Assembly (NCBI RefSeq): GCF_001403615.1
Contig: NZ_LN879456.1
Location: 1,054,001-1,118,000 of the forward strand
Reading direction: 5' to 3'
Length of the DNA stretch: 64,000 nucleotides
From: Desnuesiella massiliensis
Lineage (GTDB): Bacteria; Bacillota; Clostridia; Clostridiales; Clostridiaceae
Of the stretch, positions 7,273 to 15,351 are shown in pieces; the stretch's first letter is position 1; each line of letters starts with the position of its first letter. The position numbers and the translations under genes are program-made. The notes under the pieces are model-generated. The model was not told where the DNA came from. It saw only the letters and a list, made by a program, of their open reading frames with translations, and made no database searches.

Positions 7273-9204
7273 CTAAAGCAGTGCAAAACAGTAAATAATA
7301 ACTACTGCTAAACAAGCCACCACCCATAATACATAGTCATTTACAACTCCACTATGTGCTTCATGAATAGTATTAAAATATCCTTTCAATTGATGTTTCA
7401 GACCCCAGAATAAATCATGACCACCTACATGGGAGTATTCTTCCTTCTCCCCTCCTGTAAAGCTTTCATATTTTGTATCTAGTTCATCTATTACTTCTAA
7501 ATTGTTTTTGCTTCTAGATTTTAAATTCATAGTAGTTATTAATATAAAAGCAATTAATAAAACAAAGAAAAGAAGTAACCAAGATTCCGGTTTCCAATAT
7601 CCAGCTAAAACATAATTCATATCTGGTATTTCTATTTTTTCCTTAAACATCTTTGCTGCAAAACCCTTACTAAACATTACATCTATATAATTACCTATGT
7701 TATACATGGCAAAGGCTGCGGGCTTTATAAGATATCTATTGATTAAATCTGGTGCCACACCACCGATTATGCATACTAAAGCTAACATCATCATTGGGAT
7801 TCTCATAAGCCAAGGTATTTCTTTTACCTTCTTGTTCTCTTCGCTTATTTGACCAAAGAACACTGATTGAGCTACTTTTACGAAGGATGCTAAGGTCATT
7901 ACTGATACTAAAAGTGCAATTATAGTTACTACGGCATATCCTGATTCATAGGTAGCTTGATATATGAGCCATTTTGACACAAAGCCATTAAAAGGAGGTA
8001 TTCCACTGATAGATGCCGCTCCAATTAGGAATAAAACTGTAGTATAAGGCATTCTCTTGGATAATCCACCTAATTTATTTAAATCAGTAGTACCTGTAGC
8101 ATATAAAACTGCTCCAGCACTTAAGAAAAGTAAGCATTTAAACATAGCATGATTTAGCATATGATAAAGTCCTCCCATAGTCCCTACCACAGCTACAGTT
8201 CTGCTAGATGCTAAACCTACCCCTAAGGCCACCACTATGTATCCTATTTGTGACACAGAGTGAAAAGCCAATAACCTCTTAAAGTCTGTTTGTATAAGAG
8301 CCATAGTAACCCCAACGAACATGGTTACAGTACCCCAGAATATTATTAAAAACTCAAGACTTTTATTTCCTGAAGCTTGATATAACATATATAGTATTCT
8401 GATAATAGCGTAAACTCCTGTTTTACTCATAACCCCAGATAATAACATAGATATGGATGATGGGGCTGACATATGAGCATCTGGCGGCCAGGTATGGCAA
8501 GGAACCAAAAAGGCCTTTACAGCATATCCAGTTAACATCAGAGCTAAAGCTAATATAGTAACTGGTGTAAATTTATCGCTATGTAGAATAGCTGCAATCT
8601 GGGCCAAGTTCAATGTATGTACCTGTGCATATAACAAACAAGTACCTAAAAGTATTAAAGAAGATCCTAGAGAACCTATTACTATATATTTAAACCCTGC
8701 CTCTATGGATTTATATAACTGATTTCTAAAGGCAGTTAACCCTATAGCAGCGAAGGTCATGATCTCTAACATTACATACATATTAAATAAGTCTCCAGTA
8801 AATACAAATCCCATCATACTGGCAGTTAAAAGTAAGAATAATGTATAATATTTCTCTAATCCATTATCTTTTTCCATATAATGAATGGAATACACTGCAG
8901 ATATCAAACAAGTTAGAGCTATTATGAGACCTACAAATAGTCCAAGAGCATCCACTTCTAATCCTATTCCTATAGCCCACTGCTTTTCTGGCACCCAATT
9001 TCCCATCCAATAGGTAGCAACATTTCCTTCTATCATTATAGGTTTTATTAATAGAATCACTGATATAAGGGAAATTAATGTAGCCAAAAATGCAGCAGCA
9101 CGCTTAACATTCATATACTTATCTTTAAAAAGACCAATAATGAAAGCTAATGTAAAAGGAGTAATTATAGCTATTATTGGCAAGTTACTAACAAATGAAG
9201 TCAT
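7273..9204 (-). CDS. mbhH: Antiporter-like subunit MbhH/MrpD with C-terminal MbhI-like extension
   Basis: This is a proton-translocating NuoL/M/N and MrpD family subunit. The complex I antiporter core spans roughly residues 80-480 and includes KAFLVPCHTWPPDAHMSAP with the conserved lysine, and the AGAVLYATGTTDL segment. At 643 residues it is longer than MrpD or MbhH (about 500-520). The extra C-terminal part has a helix (residues ~540-560), a hydrophilic linker, then HDLFWGLKHQLKGYFNTIHE and a last helix. I interpret this as the MbhI subunit, separate in Pyrococcus, fused here; that is inference. It overlaps mbhG by 4 bases. Confidence 0.9.
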   Translation of the reverse strand: MTSFVSNLPIIAIITPFTLAFIIGLFKDKYMNVKRAAAFLATLISLISVILLIKPIMIEGNVATYWMGNWVPEKQWAIGIGLEVDALGLFVGLIIALTCLISAVYSIHYMEKDNGLEKYYTLFLLLTASMMGFVFTGDLFNMYVMLEIMTFAAIGLTAFRNQLYKSIEAGFKYIVIGSLGSSLILLGTCLLYAQVHTLNLAQIAAILHSDKFTPVTILALALMLTGYAVKAFLVPCHTWPPDAHMSAPSSISMLLSGVMSKTGVYAIIRILYMLYQASGNKSLEFLIIFWGTVTMFVGVTMALIQTDFKRLLAFHSVSQIGYIVVALGVGLASSRTVAVVGTMGGLYHMLNHAMFKCLLFLSAGAVLYATGTTDLNKLGGLSKRMPYTTVLFLIGAASISGIPPFNGFVSKWLIYQATYESGYAVVTIIALLVSVMTLASFVKVAQSVFFGQISEENKKVKEIPWLMRIPMMMLALVCIIGGVAPDLINRYLIKPAAFAMYNIGNYIDVMFSKGFAAKMFKEKIEIPDMNYVLAGYWKPESWLLLFFVLLIAFILITTMNLKSRSKNNLEVIDELDTKYESFTGGEKEEYSHVGGHDLFWGLKHQLKGYFNTIHEAHSGVVNDYVLWVVACLAVVIIYCFALL

Positions 9205-9545
9205 CCATTTAACCTCCTTACCTTATCAGCGTCTATAGTACCATAATGCTGCTTAACCTTAATAACTAGGGATAAAGCAAGGGCTGTAACACAGGCACCT
9301 ATAACTATAGATGTTAAGGTCAAAGCTTGAGGTACTGGATCTACGAAAAATGCTCCTTCTTTTAAATCACTGATAAAAATAGGAGCTGTTCCACCTGCTC
9401 TAAATCCAATGGATATTAAAAGCAAATTTATACCACTATCAAATAAAGTCATTCCTATTACTATTTTCATTAAATTCTTCTTAAATATCATTATATAAAG
9501 ACCAAATATCATAAGAAGAAAAGCTGTTATATAATTAAGTAGCAT
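9201..9545 (-). CDS. mbhG: Mrp-type antiporter subunit MbhG/MrpC (NuoK-like)
   Basis: A 114-residue NuoK/MrpC homologue with three transmembrane helices. Family features are FGLYIMIFKKNLMKIVIGM near the N-terminus and DPVPQALTLTSIVIGACVTA in the third helix region. It forms part of the Na+/H+ antiporter half of the complex. It overlaps mbhH by 4 bases (ATGA-type) and follows mbhF by 11 bases, so coupled translation in the Mrp block is likely. Confidence 0.92.
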   Translation of the reverse strand: MLLNYITAFLLMIFGLYIMIFKKNLMKIVIGMTLFDSGINLLLISIGFRAGGTAPIFISDLKEGAFFVDPVPQALTLTSIVIGACVTALALSLVIKVKQHYGTIDADKVRRLNG

Positions 9546-9556
9546 ACTTTCACCCC

Positions 9557-10009
9557 TTATTCTTCCTTATCGCTATTTAAAGTACTAACCATAACAATTA
9601 TAAGGAAACCGATACCAGCAAGTACTTTATAACCTACAGCAAAGTTCATCCAAAAAATTGTTCCGGAACTATATAGTTTTCCTATGGTTCCTCTATTGAC
9701 TACGTTTCCAAAAAAGCTTCCCCCATATATTAAGCCTAAAGAAGCTAAAAATACAAAACCTAAAGCCCCTAAATCCTCATATATTTTCAATCTTTTACCA
9801 TTAAAGGTATCCACAATTTTATTAGGACCATAAGCTACATATAAAATAGCTACAGCTCCAGCAATTAAAACTCCGCCTTGGAAGCCTCCACCTGGGCTTA
9901 GATGTCCGTGTAATATTACATAAGCTCCCAGAACTAATGCTATAGGTAAAACTACGTTTGCACAGGAAGTAACTATTACTTCTTTTCTTTTTATATTTTT
10001 ATTTTTCAT
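9557..10009 (-). CDS. mbhF: Mrp-type antiporter subunit MbhF/MrpB
   Basis: A 150-residue MnhB-family membrane protein with four predicted helices. The conserved motif LHGHLSPGGGFQGGVLIAGA at about residues 33-52 is diagnostic of MrpB and MbhF. It is one of the subunits added to the MrpA-like core in Na+-translocating antiporters. Its ATG lies at the stop of mbhE, and mbhG follows closely. Confidence 0.92.
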   Translation of the reverse strand: MKNKNIKRKEVIVTSCANVVLPIALVLGAYVILHGHLSPGGGFQGGVLIAGAVAILYVAYGPNKIVDTFNGKRLKIYEDLGALGFVFLASLGLIYGGSFFGNVVNRGTIGKLYSSGTIFWMNFAVGYKVLAGIGFLIIVMVSTLNSDKEE

Positions 10010-10287
10010 CAGTTACCCTCCTTTGCTTTTGATTTTTTCCTTAAGATAACAGCAGCTCCGCTTACTGCAGTAAATAGCACAAAGGATTCTCCTAGTGTAT
10101 CGTATCCCCTAAAGTCGAACACAATGGCAGTAACCGCATTGATGGCCCCTGTCTTTTCCATAGTGTCATTTACCATATAATTTGCAATACCTTCATAAGT
10201 TGAAGGTAACGCGGCCATTTTAAAGCTAGCATATATAGTAAATATAGTAATTACTGTTATAGAAAACCAAGCAACAGCTTTTTTCAT
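10009..10287 (-). CDS. mbhE: MrpA C-terminal/MrpB N-terminal-like subunit MbhE
   Basis: A small protein of about 92 residues with two helices, containing DFRGYDTLGESFVLFTAVSG, the signature of the extra C-terminal part of MrpA (MbhE when separate). The frame extends to 10347, but the ATG at 10287 follows GGGAGG by 8 bases and directly follows the TGA of mbhD, so the upstream part (starting MRCKKSRTRC) is an artefact of the overlapping gene. With MbhD it supplies what is one large MrpA subunit in Mrp antiporters. Confidence 0.88.
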   Translation of the reverse strand: MKKAVAWFSITVITIFTIYASFKMAALPSTYEGIANYMVNDTMEKTGAINAVTAIVFDFRGYDTLGESFVLFTAVSGAAVILRKKSKAKEGN

Positions 10288-10288
10288 A

Positions 10289-10561
10289 TCACTTACCTCC
10301 CTCATCATTGTCTGGCTGCACCTTGTCCTTGATTTTTTGCAGCGCAATTATAAATATAACAGGAGTAAGTATAGCTCCAACGGCTCCTTCAGCTATAGCC
10401 ACGTCTGGAGCTCTTAATAGTAAAAATTCAATGGCAATAAAAGTCCCCACTACGGAAGTAGCAATAATACATGGAAGAATTTCATCTATTACCACTGCTA
10501 ATATTCCAGATATTATGATTCCAATTAAAATTAGAGTATTTAATATGGATATGCTACTCAT
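10289..10561 (-). CDS. mbhD: Hydrogenase/antiporter subunit MbhD (DUF4040, MrpA C-terminal-like)
   Basis: A 90-residue protein with three hydrophobic helices. The motif LLLRAPDVAIAEGAVGAI (residues ~47-64) is typical of the DUF4040/MbhD family and of the MrpA C-terminal domain; its glutamate lies in the membrane and is thought to take part in proton transfer. It overlaps mbhC by 8 bases and abuts mbhE. Confidence 0.9.
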   Translation of the reverse strand: MSSISILNTLILIGIIISGILAVVIDEILPCIIATSVVGTFIAIEFLLLRAPDVAIAEGAVGAILTPVIFIIALQKIKDKVQPDNDEGGK

Positions 10562-10898
10562 CTATCTTATCCCTCCCATACTCATCACAGACACTTTTCT
10601 CATCCATTTTTGCTCCACTTCTATAGGCAGCTCTTGTCATAGCATGAGAGGCTGCTGGATTAGTCAAAATTATAAACACTCCTATAATTATAGACTTTAT
10701 ACCCATAGAGCTATTTCCTATGGAAAAACCATATATAGCGCAGCCTATTAGTATAGGAAGTCCTCCCATAGTAACAATATTAGTGGAGGATTGTAGTCTA
10801 CAAAAGGTATCTGGCATTCTTATCATACCAATAACTCCAGCAATTATAAAAAATATTCCTAGAGCAAAAAATAAATCAATAATGATTCTAACTACCAT
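10554..10898 (-). CDS. mbhC: Mrp-type antiporter subunit MbhC/MrpG
   Basis: A 114-residue MnhG/MrpG homologue with three helices. The family pattern GVIGMIRMPDTFCRLQSSTN at residues ~22-41 is clear, followed by LTNPAASHAMTRAAYRSG. It overlaps the stop of mbhB by one base and mbhD by 8 bases, consistent with one translationally linked Mrp block. Confidence 0.92.
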   Translation of the reverse strand: MVVRIIIDLFFALGIFFIIAGVIGMIRMPDTFCRLQSSTNIVTMGGLPILIGCAIYGFSIGNSSMGIKSIIIGVFIILTNPAASHAMTRAAYRSGAKMDEKSVCDEYGRDKIDE

Positions 10899-11167
10899 TA
10901 TAATCTCCCCTCCAAGTATTTTGAAATTAATATAGTGCCCACAAAGCCAAGTAAAGCAACTATTAAACCTAAATCTATATATAGGGCTCTTCCCTCATAA
11001 CAACCGAAGATAACCATCACTAATCCAATGATTACATCTATGGAGTCAGCAGCAACCACTCTATCTATGGCATGAGGTCCTTTTAAAACTCTATAAATTA
11101 AACTTATAGCTAATATAGTAAGCACTATTGCTACTACCATAAAATCCATAGTCATATCTGCCATCAT
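10898..11167 (-). CDS. mbhB: Mrp-type antiporter subunit MbhB/MrpF
   Basis: An 89-residue MrpF homologue with three helices. The motif RVLKGPHAIDRVVAADSIDV (residues 26-45) is the MrpF signature containing the conserved Asp. It overlaps mbhA by 4 bases (ATGA). As in other Mrp systems it sits between the MrpE- and MrpG-type genes. Confidence 0.93.
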   Translation of the reverse strand: MMADMTMDFMVVAIVLTILAISLIYRVLKGPHAIDRVVAADSIDVIIGLVMVIFGCYEGRALYIDLGLIVALLGFVGTILISKYLEGRL

Positions 11168-11694
11168 TTAAAAATCCTCCTTACCCAAGGTTCAAAAGCT
11201 CCTTTAATGGTATTTGAAGCCTCTTTAATGTTTTGGCTTTGTACATCTATCCAATGTATATACATATAACATTTTCCTTTTTCCTCCACCACGTCCATAA
11301 CTATGGTTCCTGGGGTCAGTGTAATACAATTTGCTAGCATGGCTAGCCCATAGTCTGATTTTACCTCTGTTTCAATCTTTACAATTCCAGGTTTAATATT
11401 TAATTTAGGAGATAAGGCTCTTTTAGCTACATCCCAATTAGCTTTAAATAACTCTATAGCATATATAGGAATAAAAGCTATTAAAGCACCTAATCTCTTG
11501 GGGTTAAGTAGCCAAAAAGCATCCTCTTTAATTAGAAATCTACTACTGAATAAAGCTACTATCAGTGAAACTATAATTCCTCCTATAAGCTCTTGACTAT
11601 CTATCTTTGCTATATTTACATCTTGCAAAACATAGAATATCCAAAATAATAAACATAATAAAAATGTTGAAATTATTGGAGCTATTTTTTTCAT
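11164..11694 (-). CDS. mbhA: Mrp-type antiporter subunit MbhA/MrpE
   Basis: A 176-residue MrpE homologue: two N-terminal helices, a further hydrophobic segment (LGALIAFIPIYAIELFKANW), then a soluble C-terminal domain with LANCITLTPGTIVMDV and MYIHWIDV, both characteristic of MrpE. It starts the antiporter block and follows hypB by 14 bases with a CCTCCTTT-complement ribosome binding site. Confidence 0.92.
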   Translation of the reverse strand: MKKIAPIISTFLLCLLFWIFYVLQDVNIAKIDSQELIGGIIVSLIVALFSSRFLIKEDAFWLLNPKRLGALIAFIPIYAIELFKANWDVAKRALSPKLNIKPGIVKIETEVKSDYGLAMLANCITLTPGTIVMDVVEEKGKCYMYIHWIDVQSQNIKEASNTIKGAFEPWVRRIFK

Positions 11695-11708
11695 ACTTGT
11701 CCTCCTTT

Positions 11709-12374
11709 CTAATTGCTCTTAATTATGAACCCTTTAATCCAGCATATAAAATCTTTTAGTCCATCTCCTTTTAAGGAATTGACTTTAAATATTTCAGCCT
11801 CCCTGTTCATAGCTTTACAATTTTTTATTACTCTTTCTTCGTCAAAACCAAAATAATCCTTCATATCATATTTAGTAAGCACTAAAGCATTAGATCTAGT
11901 AAACATTAATGGATATTTTTCTACCTTGTCGTCTCCCTCAGGAATGCTTAAAAGTGCCACTTTTAAATGCTCTCCTATATCAAACTCTGCAGGACAAACT
12001 AGATTTCCTATATTCTCCACAATGAGTATATCTAAATCATCTAAATCAAATTCAGGTACTATATTTTTTATAGATTGAGCTTCAATATGACAAGCTCCAT
12101 CCGTATTTAGTTGCACCACAGGTATTCCTTTTTCCGCCATTTTTTCAGCATCAATCTTTCCTGCTATATCGCCTTCAATAACTCCTACCCTAAGATTTTC
12201 ACTCTTTAGCTCTTCTATTAACTTTAATATGAATGTAGTCTTTCCAGCTCCTGGGGAGCCCATAATGTTTATCATTAATATTTTCTTGTCATTAAAATGC
12301 TGTTGTAACTCTTCATGGCAATTTTCATTCCACTCCATGATCTGCCTAACAACCTTTATATCCAACTTAGTCAA
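11709..12374 (-). CDS. hypB: Hydrogenase nickel incorporation GTPase HypB
   Basis: HypB is the GTPase that, with HypA, loads nickel into the hydrogenase large subunit. The Walker A motif GSPGAGKTT is at residues 39-47; IEGDIAGKIDAEK and NTDGACHIEA carry the metal-site and switch residues; LTKYDM resembles the NKxD guanine motif. There is no N-terminal histidine-rich nickel store, so it is the short HypB form. It overlaps hypA by 8 bases and sits between the large subunit/hypA pair and the Mrp block, an uncommon insertion of maturation genes inside a structural operon. Confidence 0.96.
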   Translation of the reverse strand: MTKLDIKVVRQIMEWNENCHEELQQHFNDKKILMINIMGSPGAGKTTFILKLIEELKSENLRVGVIEGDIAGKIDAEKMAEKGIPVVQLNTDGACHIEAQSIKNIVPEFDLDDLDILIVENIGNLVCPAEFDIGEHLKVALLSIPEGDDKVEKYPLMFTRSNALVLTKYDMKDYFGFDEERVIKNCKAMNREAEIFKVNSLKGDGLKDFICWIKGFIIKSN

Positions 12375-12708
12375 CCTCCAAACTATCGATTAAAAACTCA
12401 TTGCCTCTAATTATCTTTACATTATAACTTTCACAAACAGGGCAATTGTATGATTTTTCCTTAATATTTCCTTCATAATTGCAATTACTACAGCTTATAG
12501 CAATAGGTATTTTTTCAATATTTAATAAGGCTCCCTCTACAGGAGTTCCTTGGCTAGCTATATCAAAATAATATTGAATGCAGCTAGGTATAAGTCCTGA
12601 AAGCTCTCCTACTTTAATTCTGATTTCTTTTACTTTAGAGGCATTATGTTTTAATGCCTCTTCACTAGATATTTTTATAATATTTTGCGTTACCGAAAGT
12701 TCATGCAT
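12367..12708 (-). CDS. hypA: Hydrogenase nickel metallochaperone HypA
   Basis: A 113-residue HypA. The N-terminal MHE supplies the nickel ligand His2, and two CxxC pairs (CSNC and CPVC, about residues 73-92) form the structural zinc site. It delivers nickel with HypB. It starts 4 bases after the stop of the large subunit gene, so its production is likely tied to that of its target protein. Confidence 0.96.
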   Translation of the reverse strand: MHELSVTQNIIKISSEEALKHNASKVKEIRIKVGELSGLIPSCIQYYFDIASQGTPVEGALLNIEKIPIAISCSNCNYEGNIKEKSYNCPVCESYNVKIIRGNEFLIDSLEVD

Positions 12709-12712
12709 TTTA

Positions 12713-13795
12713 TTATCTATCTAGACAGGAGAAACAAGGGTCGATACTTGCCACAATCAAACCTGCATCTGCGATGGAATTATTCTTAAGCATTACAGGC
12801 ACTGTAGCTGCATTTTTAAAAGTAGGAACATGTATATTTACTCTCCAATTGTTTTGTCCACCGTCTGTAACTACATAATAGGTTACCTCTCCTCTTGGTG
12901 CTTCTATTCTGCTAACATACTCTCCGGCTGGTATTTTAGGCAACTTAATGCCTAGGTTAATCGGCGTATCAGGCATATTTTTAGAAGCTTGAGTTATAAT
13001 TTTTAAACTTTCCTCTATTTCTAGAAGTCTCACTACTGCTCTAGAGAACACATCTCCAGCCTCTTGAATAGCTACATTGAACTCAAAATCCTCGTAGCAG
13101 CAGTAAGGATCTACCTTTCTAACATCGTCAGTCATACCTGAAGCTCTTCCATGAGGTCCGCATGCACCATAAATCCAAGCATCCTCTAAGGTTAATATAC
13201 CTACACCCTTAGTTCTTAAAACTATGGTTTTATCTGTTCCAAATATATTTAATATTCTATTGAAAGGCTCTTTTAACTCCTCCACCATTCTCACTAGATC
13301 TTGTAGCTGTTCTTTACTTAAATCCCTTCTTGACCCACCTACTATATTCATAGCATAGTTAACTCTATTTCCTGTCAGCATCTCTAACATTTCCATTACT
13401 TTCTCTCTAGCTGCAAAGGTATACATAAAGGCGCTATCAAAACCAATTATATGAGAAGCTAAACCTAACCACAAAAAGTGAGAATGAAGTCTCTCCAGCT
13501 CTCCTATTATAACTCTTATGTAAGATCCTCTTTTTGGCACTTCCATGTCTGCAATACTCTCTAAAGCCAAGCAGTAAGCTAAGGTATGTGAATGAGAGCA
13601 AATCCCACAAACTCTTTCAACCAATGTAATAGTTTGAATAAAGTTTCTTTCTGTGGCTAATTTTTCAATACCTCTATGATTATAGCCTATAAATACATCT
13701 GAATTTTGAATAATCTCTCCATCAGTATAAAGCTTAACATGTACTGGCTCTTCTAATGATGGATGGTATGGTCCAATTGGAATAGTATAACTCAT
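12713..13795 (-). CDS. mbhL: Mbh-type [NiFe] hydrogenase large (catalytic) subunit
   Basis: This catalytic subunit is related to NuoD, EchE and MbhL. Both nickel-ligand pairs are present: C63 and C66 in RVCGICSHSH, and C354 and C357 in DPCFSC near the end. This shows a real [NiFe] hydrogenase rather than a complex I 49-kDa subunit. The protein ends DPCFSCLDR, with no C-terminal peptide to remove, so no HycI/HyaD-type protease should be needed, and none is seen nearby. The order mbhK-mbhL-hypA-hypB is tightly packed (4-base gaps). Expected reaction: 2 H+ plus reduced ferredoxin to H2, coupled to the Mrp module. Confidence 0.95.
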   Translation of the reverse strand: MSYTIPIGPYHPSLEEPVHVKLYTDGEIIQNSDVFIGYNHRGIEKLATERNFIQTITLVERVCGICSHSHTLAYCLALESIADMEVPKRGSYIRVIIGELERLHSHFLWLGLASHIIGFDSAFMYTFAAREKVMEMLEMLTGNRVNYAMNIVGGSRRDLSKEQLQDLVRMVEELKEPFNRILNIFGTDKTIVLRTKGVGILTLEDAWIYGACGPHGRASGMTDDVRKVDPYCCYEDFEFNVAIQEAGDVFSRAVVRLLEIEESLKIITQASKNMPDTPINLGIKLPKIPAGEYVSRIEAPRGEVTYYVVTDGGQNNWRVNIHVPTFKNAATVPVMLKNNSIADAGLIVASIDPCFSCLDR

Positions 13796-13798
13796 ATG

Positions 13799-14209
13799 TT
13801 AGCCCTCCTTATTGCATTTTTTGCAGTTTTCATTTCCACAGTCACATTTTTTAAGTTCTGATAGAGGCATAACCAAAATTTGACCGCTGCCATCAAAATC
13901 ATCAGGTAAAAATAATCTTCCGGATTTATTTAAACCTTCAAAATTAATAGGCATCATTTCGCAAATTTCTTCCTCACACCATTGGGCGGAGCCTCCATAA
14001 ATAGGTGTAATTGAGGGTAGAACATCATATCCTTTACATAAATAAGTCTTAACATCGCCGCTTATATCAAAATTATAAGCTACCACGTTATTCCCCTCTT
14101 TATCCACATATCCATTCATAATGAGCAATCGTCTTTTTTCACTAAGCATTTTTTTTGCTAAAGGTACCAGTTCCTCTTTCGTAATATAAGTTCCATCAAA
14201 CTTATGCAT
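13799..14209 (-). CDS. mbhK: Mbh-type hydrogenase NuoC-like subunit (MbhK) with Cys-rich tail
   Basis: This 136-residue protein resembles the 30-kDa complex I subunit and MbhK. The segments TPIYGGSAQWCEEEICEMM and RLFLPDDFDG match the conserved NuoC C-terminal part. The frame opens at 14224, but that ATG is immediately followed by AGGAGG; the second ATG at 14209 lies 6 bases after this site and is the start. The last 17 residues hold CDCGNENCKKC, a CxC...CxxC arrangement I do not recall in NuoC/MbhK proteins and which could bind metal. It directly precedes mbhL. Confidence 0.87.
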   Translation of the reverse strand: MHKFDGTYITKEELVPLAKKMLSEKRRLLIMNGYVDKEGNNVVAYNFDISGDVKTYLCKGYDVLPSITPIYGGSAQWCEEEICEMMPINFEGLNKSGRLFLPDDFDGSGQILVMPLSELKKCDCGNENCKKCNKEG

Positions 14210-14271
14210 AATTTGCCTCCTCATATTTTGTGAATATTTTAACTAAAAATATAAAAAGTTAATATTATTAT

Positions 14272-14312
14272 AAATAAAAATATTTAGACAATTCTATCTA
14301 AAAATTTTTAGC
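14272..14312 (-). other. Weak stem-loop between hypE and mbhK
   Basis: In the 98-base gap between hypE and mbhK an AT-only stem (AAATATTTAGA with TCTAAAAATTTT) can form just after the hypE stop codon. The T-rich downstream sequence is interrupted. It could be a weak terminator or an mRNA-end stabiliser that sets the ratio between hyp and structural genes; I am not sure it is functional. Confidence 0.3.
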
Positions 14313-15312
14313 ATATCCTAGGTAGTAAATCATAGCTTAGTTTGTCCAAAATCCTTTTTCCTCCAAGAGGATTTTGTAAGATTACCTTGGACTTTGTATA
14401 GTCCACCACTTGTCCTATAATACTTGCATCTTTAAAGCTGTGAATCTCCCTTAAATCCTTTAGAAAAGCCTCTGCTTTCTCTTCTGATACCACAATTAAA
14501 GCTTTTCCCTCATTAGCACTGTACAATGGATCTAAACCTAAAAGGTCGCAGGCATTTTTTACATTATCATCTATGGGAATAAGTTCTTCTTGTAGCTCTA
14601 TAGAGTATTCTATGTTTTCCACAAATTCATTTAATGTAGTAGCAATACCTCCTCTAGTAGGATCTCTCATAATTTTTACAGACTCACCATATTTTTGGAC
14701 TACATTTAATATATCGATTAAAGGCATGCAGTCTGAAGTAATATTGCTTTCTAAAAGTTCTTCTCTCGCGCAAAGTATAGCTATACCATGATTCCCGCAA
14801 GCACCAGTTAGAATAACCTTATCTCCTTTTGCAATTCTTTTTTCACTTAAATTTAATGAGGGAATTTTTTCTCCAATACCCGAAGTGTTAATATAAATCC
14901 CATGTCCATGACCTCTATCCACTACTTTAGTATCTCCTGTCACCACTAATACTCCTAATTTATTTACAGTGTCAGCGATGGATTTTATTACTAATTCTAG
15001 ATGAGAAAGAAGAAATCCTTCTTCCAATATAAAAGAAAGACTTAAAAATTTCGGAATACTACCACACATGACCAGATCATTGATGGTACCACACACGCTA
15101 AGCTTTCCTATATCTCCACCTGGAAATATATAAGGATCTATAACAAAACTATCTGTAGAAAAGCAAATGTCAGAACTATTCATCCTGAGTGAAGCACCAT
15201 CTCCTAAAGAATTTAAAATATCATTGCCAATATTAGGTATCAATAGTTCATTTATTAATTTGTATGTTTTTTTACCACCATTTCCATAGGATAATGAAAT
15301 TATTTCTTCCAT
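14308..15312 (-). CDS. hypE: Hydrogenase maturation protein HypE (carbamoyl dehydratase)
   Basis: HypE dehydrates a thiocarbamate on its C-terminal cysteine to make the cyanide ligand of the NiFe site. It belongs to the AIR synthase/PurM fold: SYGNGGKKTYKLI at the N-terminus, GDGASLRM, FSTDSFVIDPYIFPGGDIGK (ATP-binding region) and RDPTRGGIATTLNEF are all present. The protein ends LLPRIC, giving the essential terminal cysteine. It follows hypD by 39 bases. HypF, which provides the carbamoyl group, is not in this window. Confidence 0.96.
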   Translation of the reverse strand: MEEIISLSYGNGGKKTYKLINELLIPNIGNDILNSLGDGASLRMNSSDICFSTDSFVIDPYIFPGGDIGKLSVCGTINDLVMCGSIPKFLSLSFILEEGFLLSHLELVIKSIADTVNKLGVLVVTGDTKVVDRGHGHGIYINTSGIGEKIPSLNLSEKRIAKGDKVILTGACGNHGIAILCAREELLESNITSDCMPLIDILNVVQKYGESVKIMRDPTRGGIATTLNEFVENIEYSIELQEELIPIDDNVKNACDLLGLDPLYSANEGKALIVVSEEKAEAFLKDLREIHSFKDASIIGQVVDYTKSKVILQNPLGGKRILDKLSYDLLPRIC

Positions 15313-15351
15313 ATCGTCACAACCTCCATCATAAGTTTAGAAGAATAAAAA

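Noticed and set aside
7257..7286. N-terminal extension of the NuoH-like protein with five consecutive arginines
   Set aside because: The arginines are the translated AGGAGGAGGAG ribosome binding site; the ATG at 7256 is the real start.
10308..10751. 147-codon plus-strand open frame over the mbhC-mbhD-mbhE genes
   Set aside because: It is antisense to three overlapping, well-supported Mrp-type genes, has no ribosome binding site and no family resemblance.
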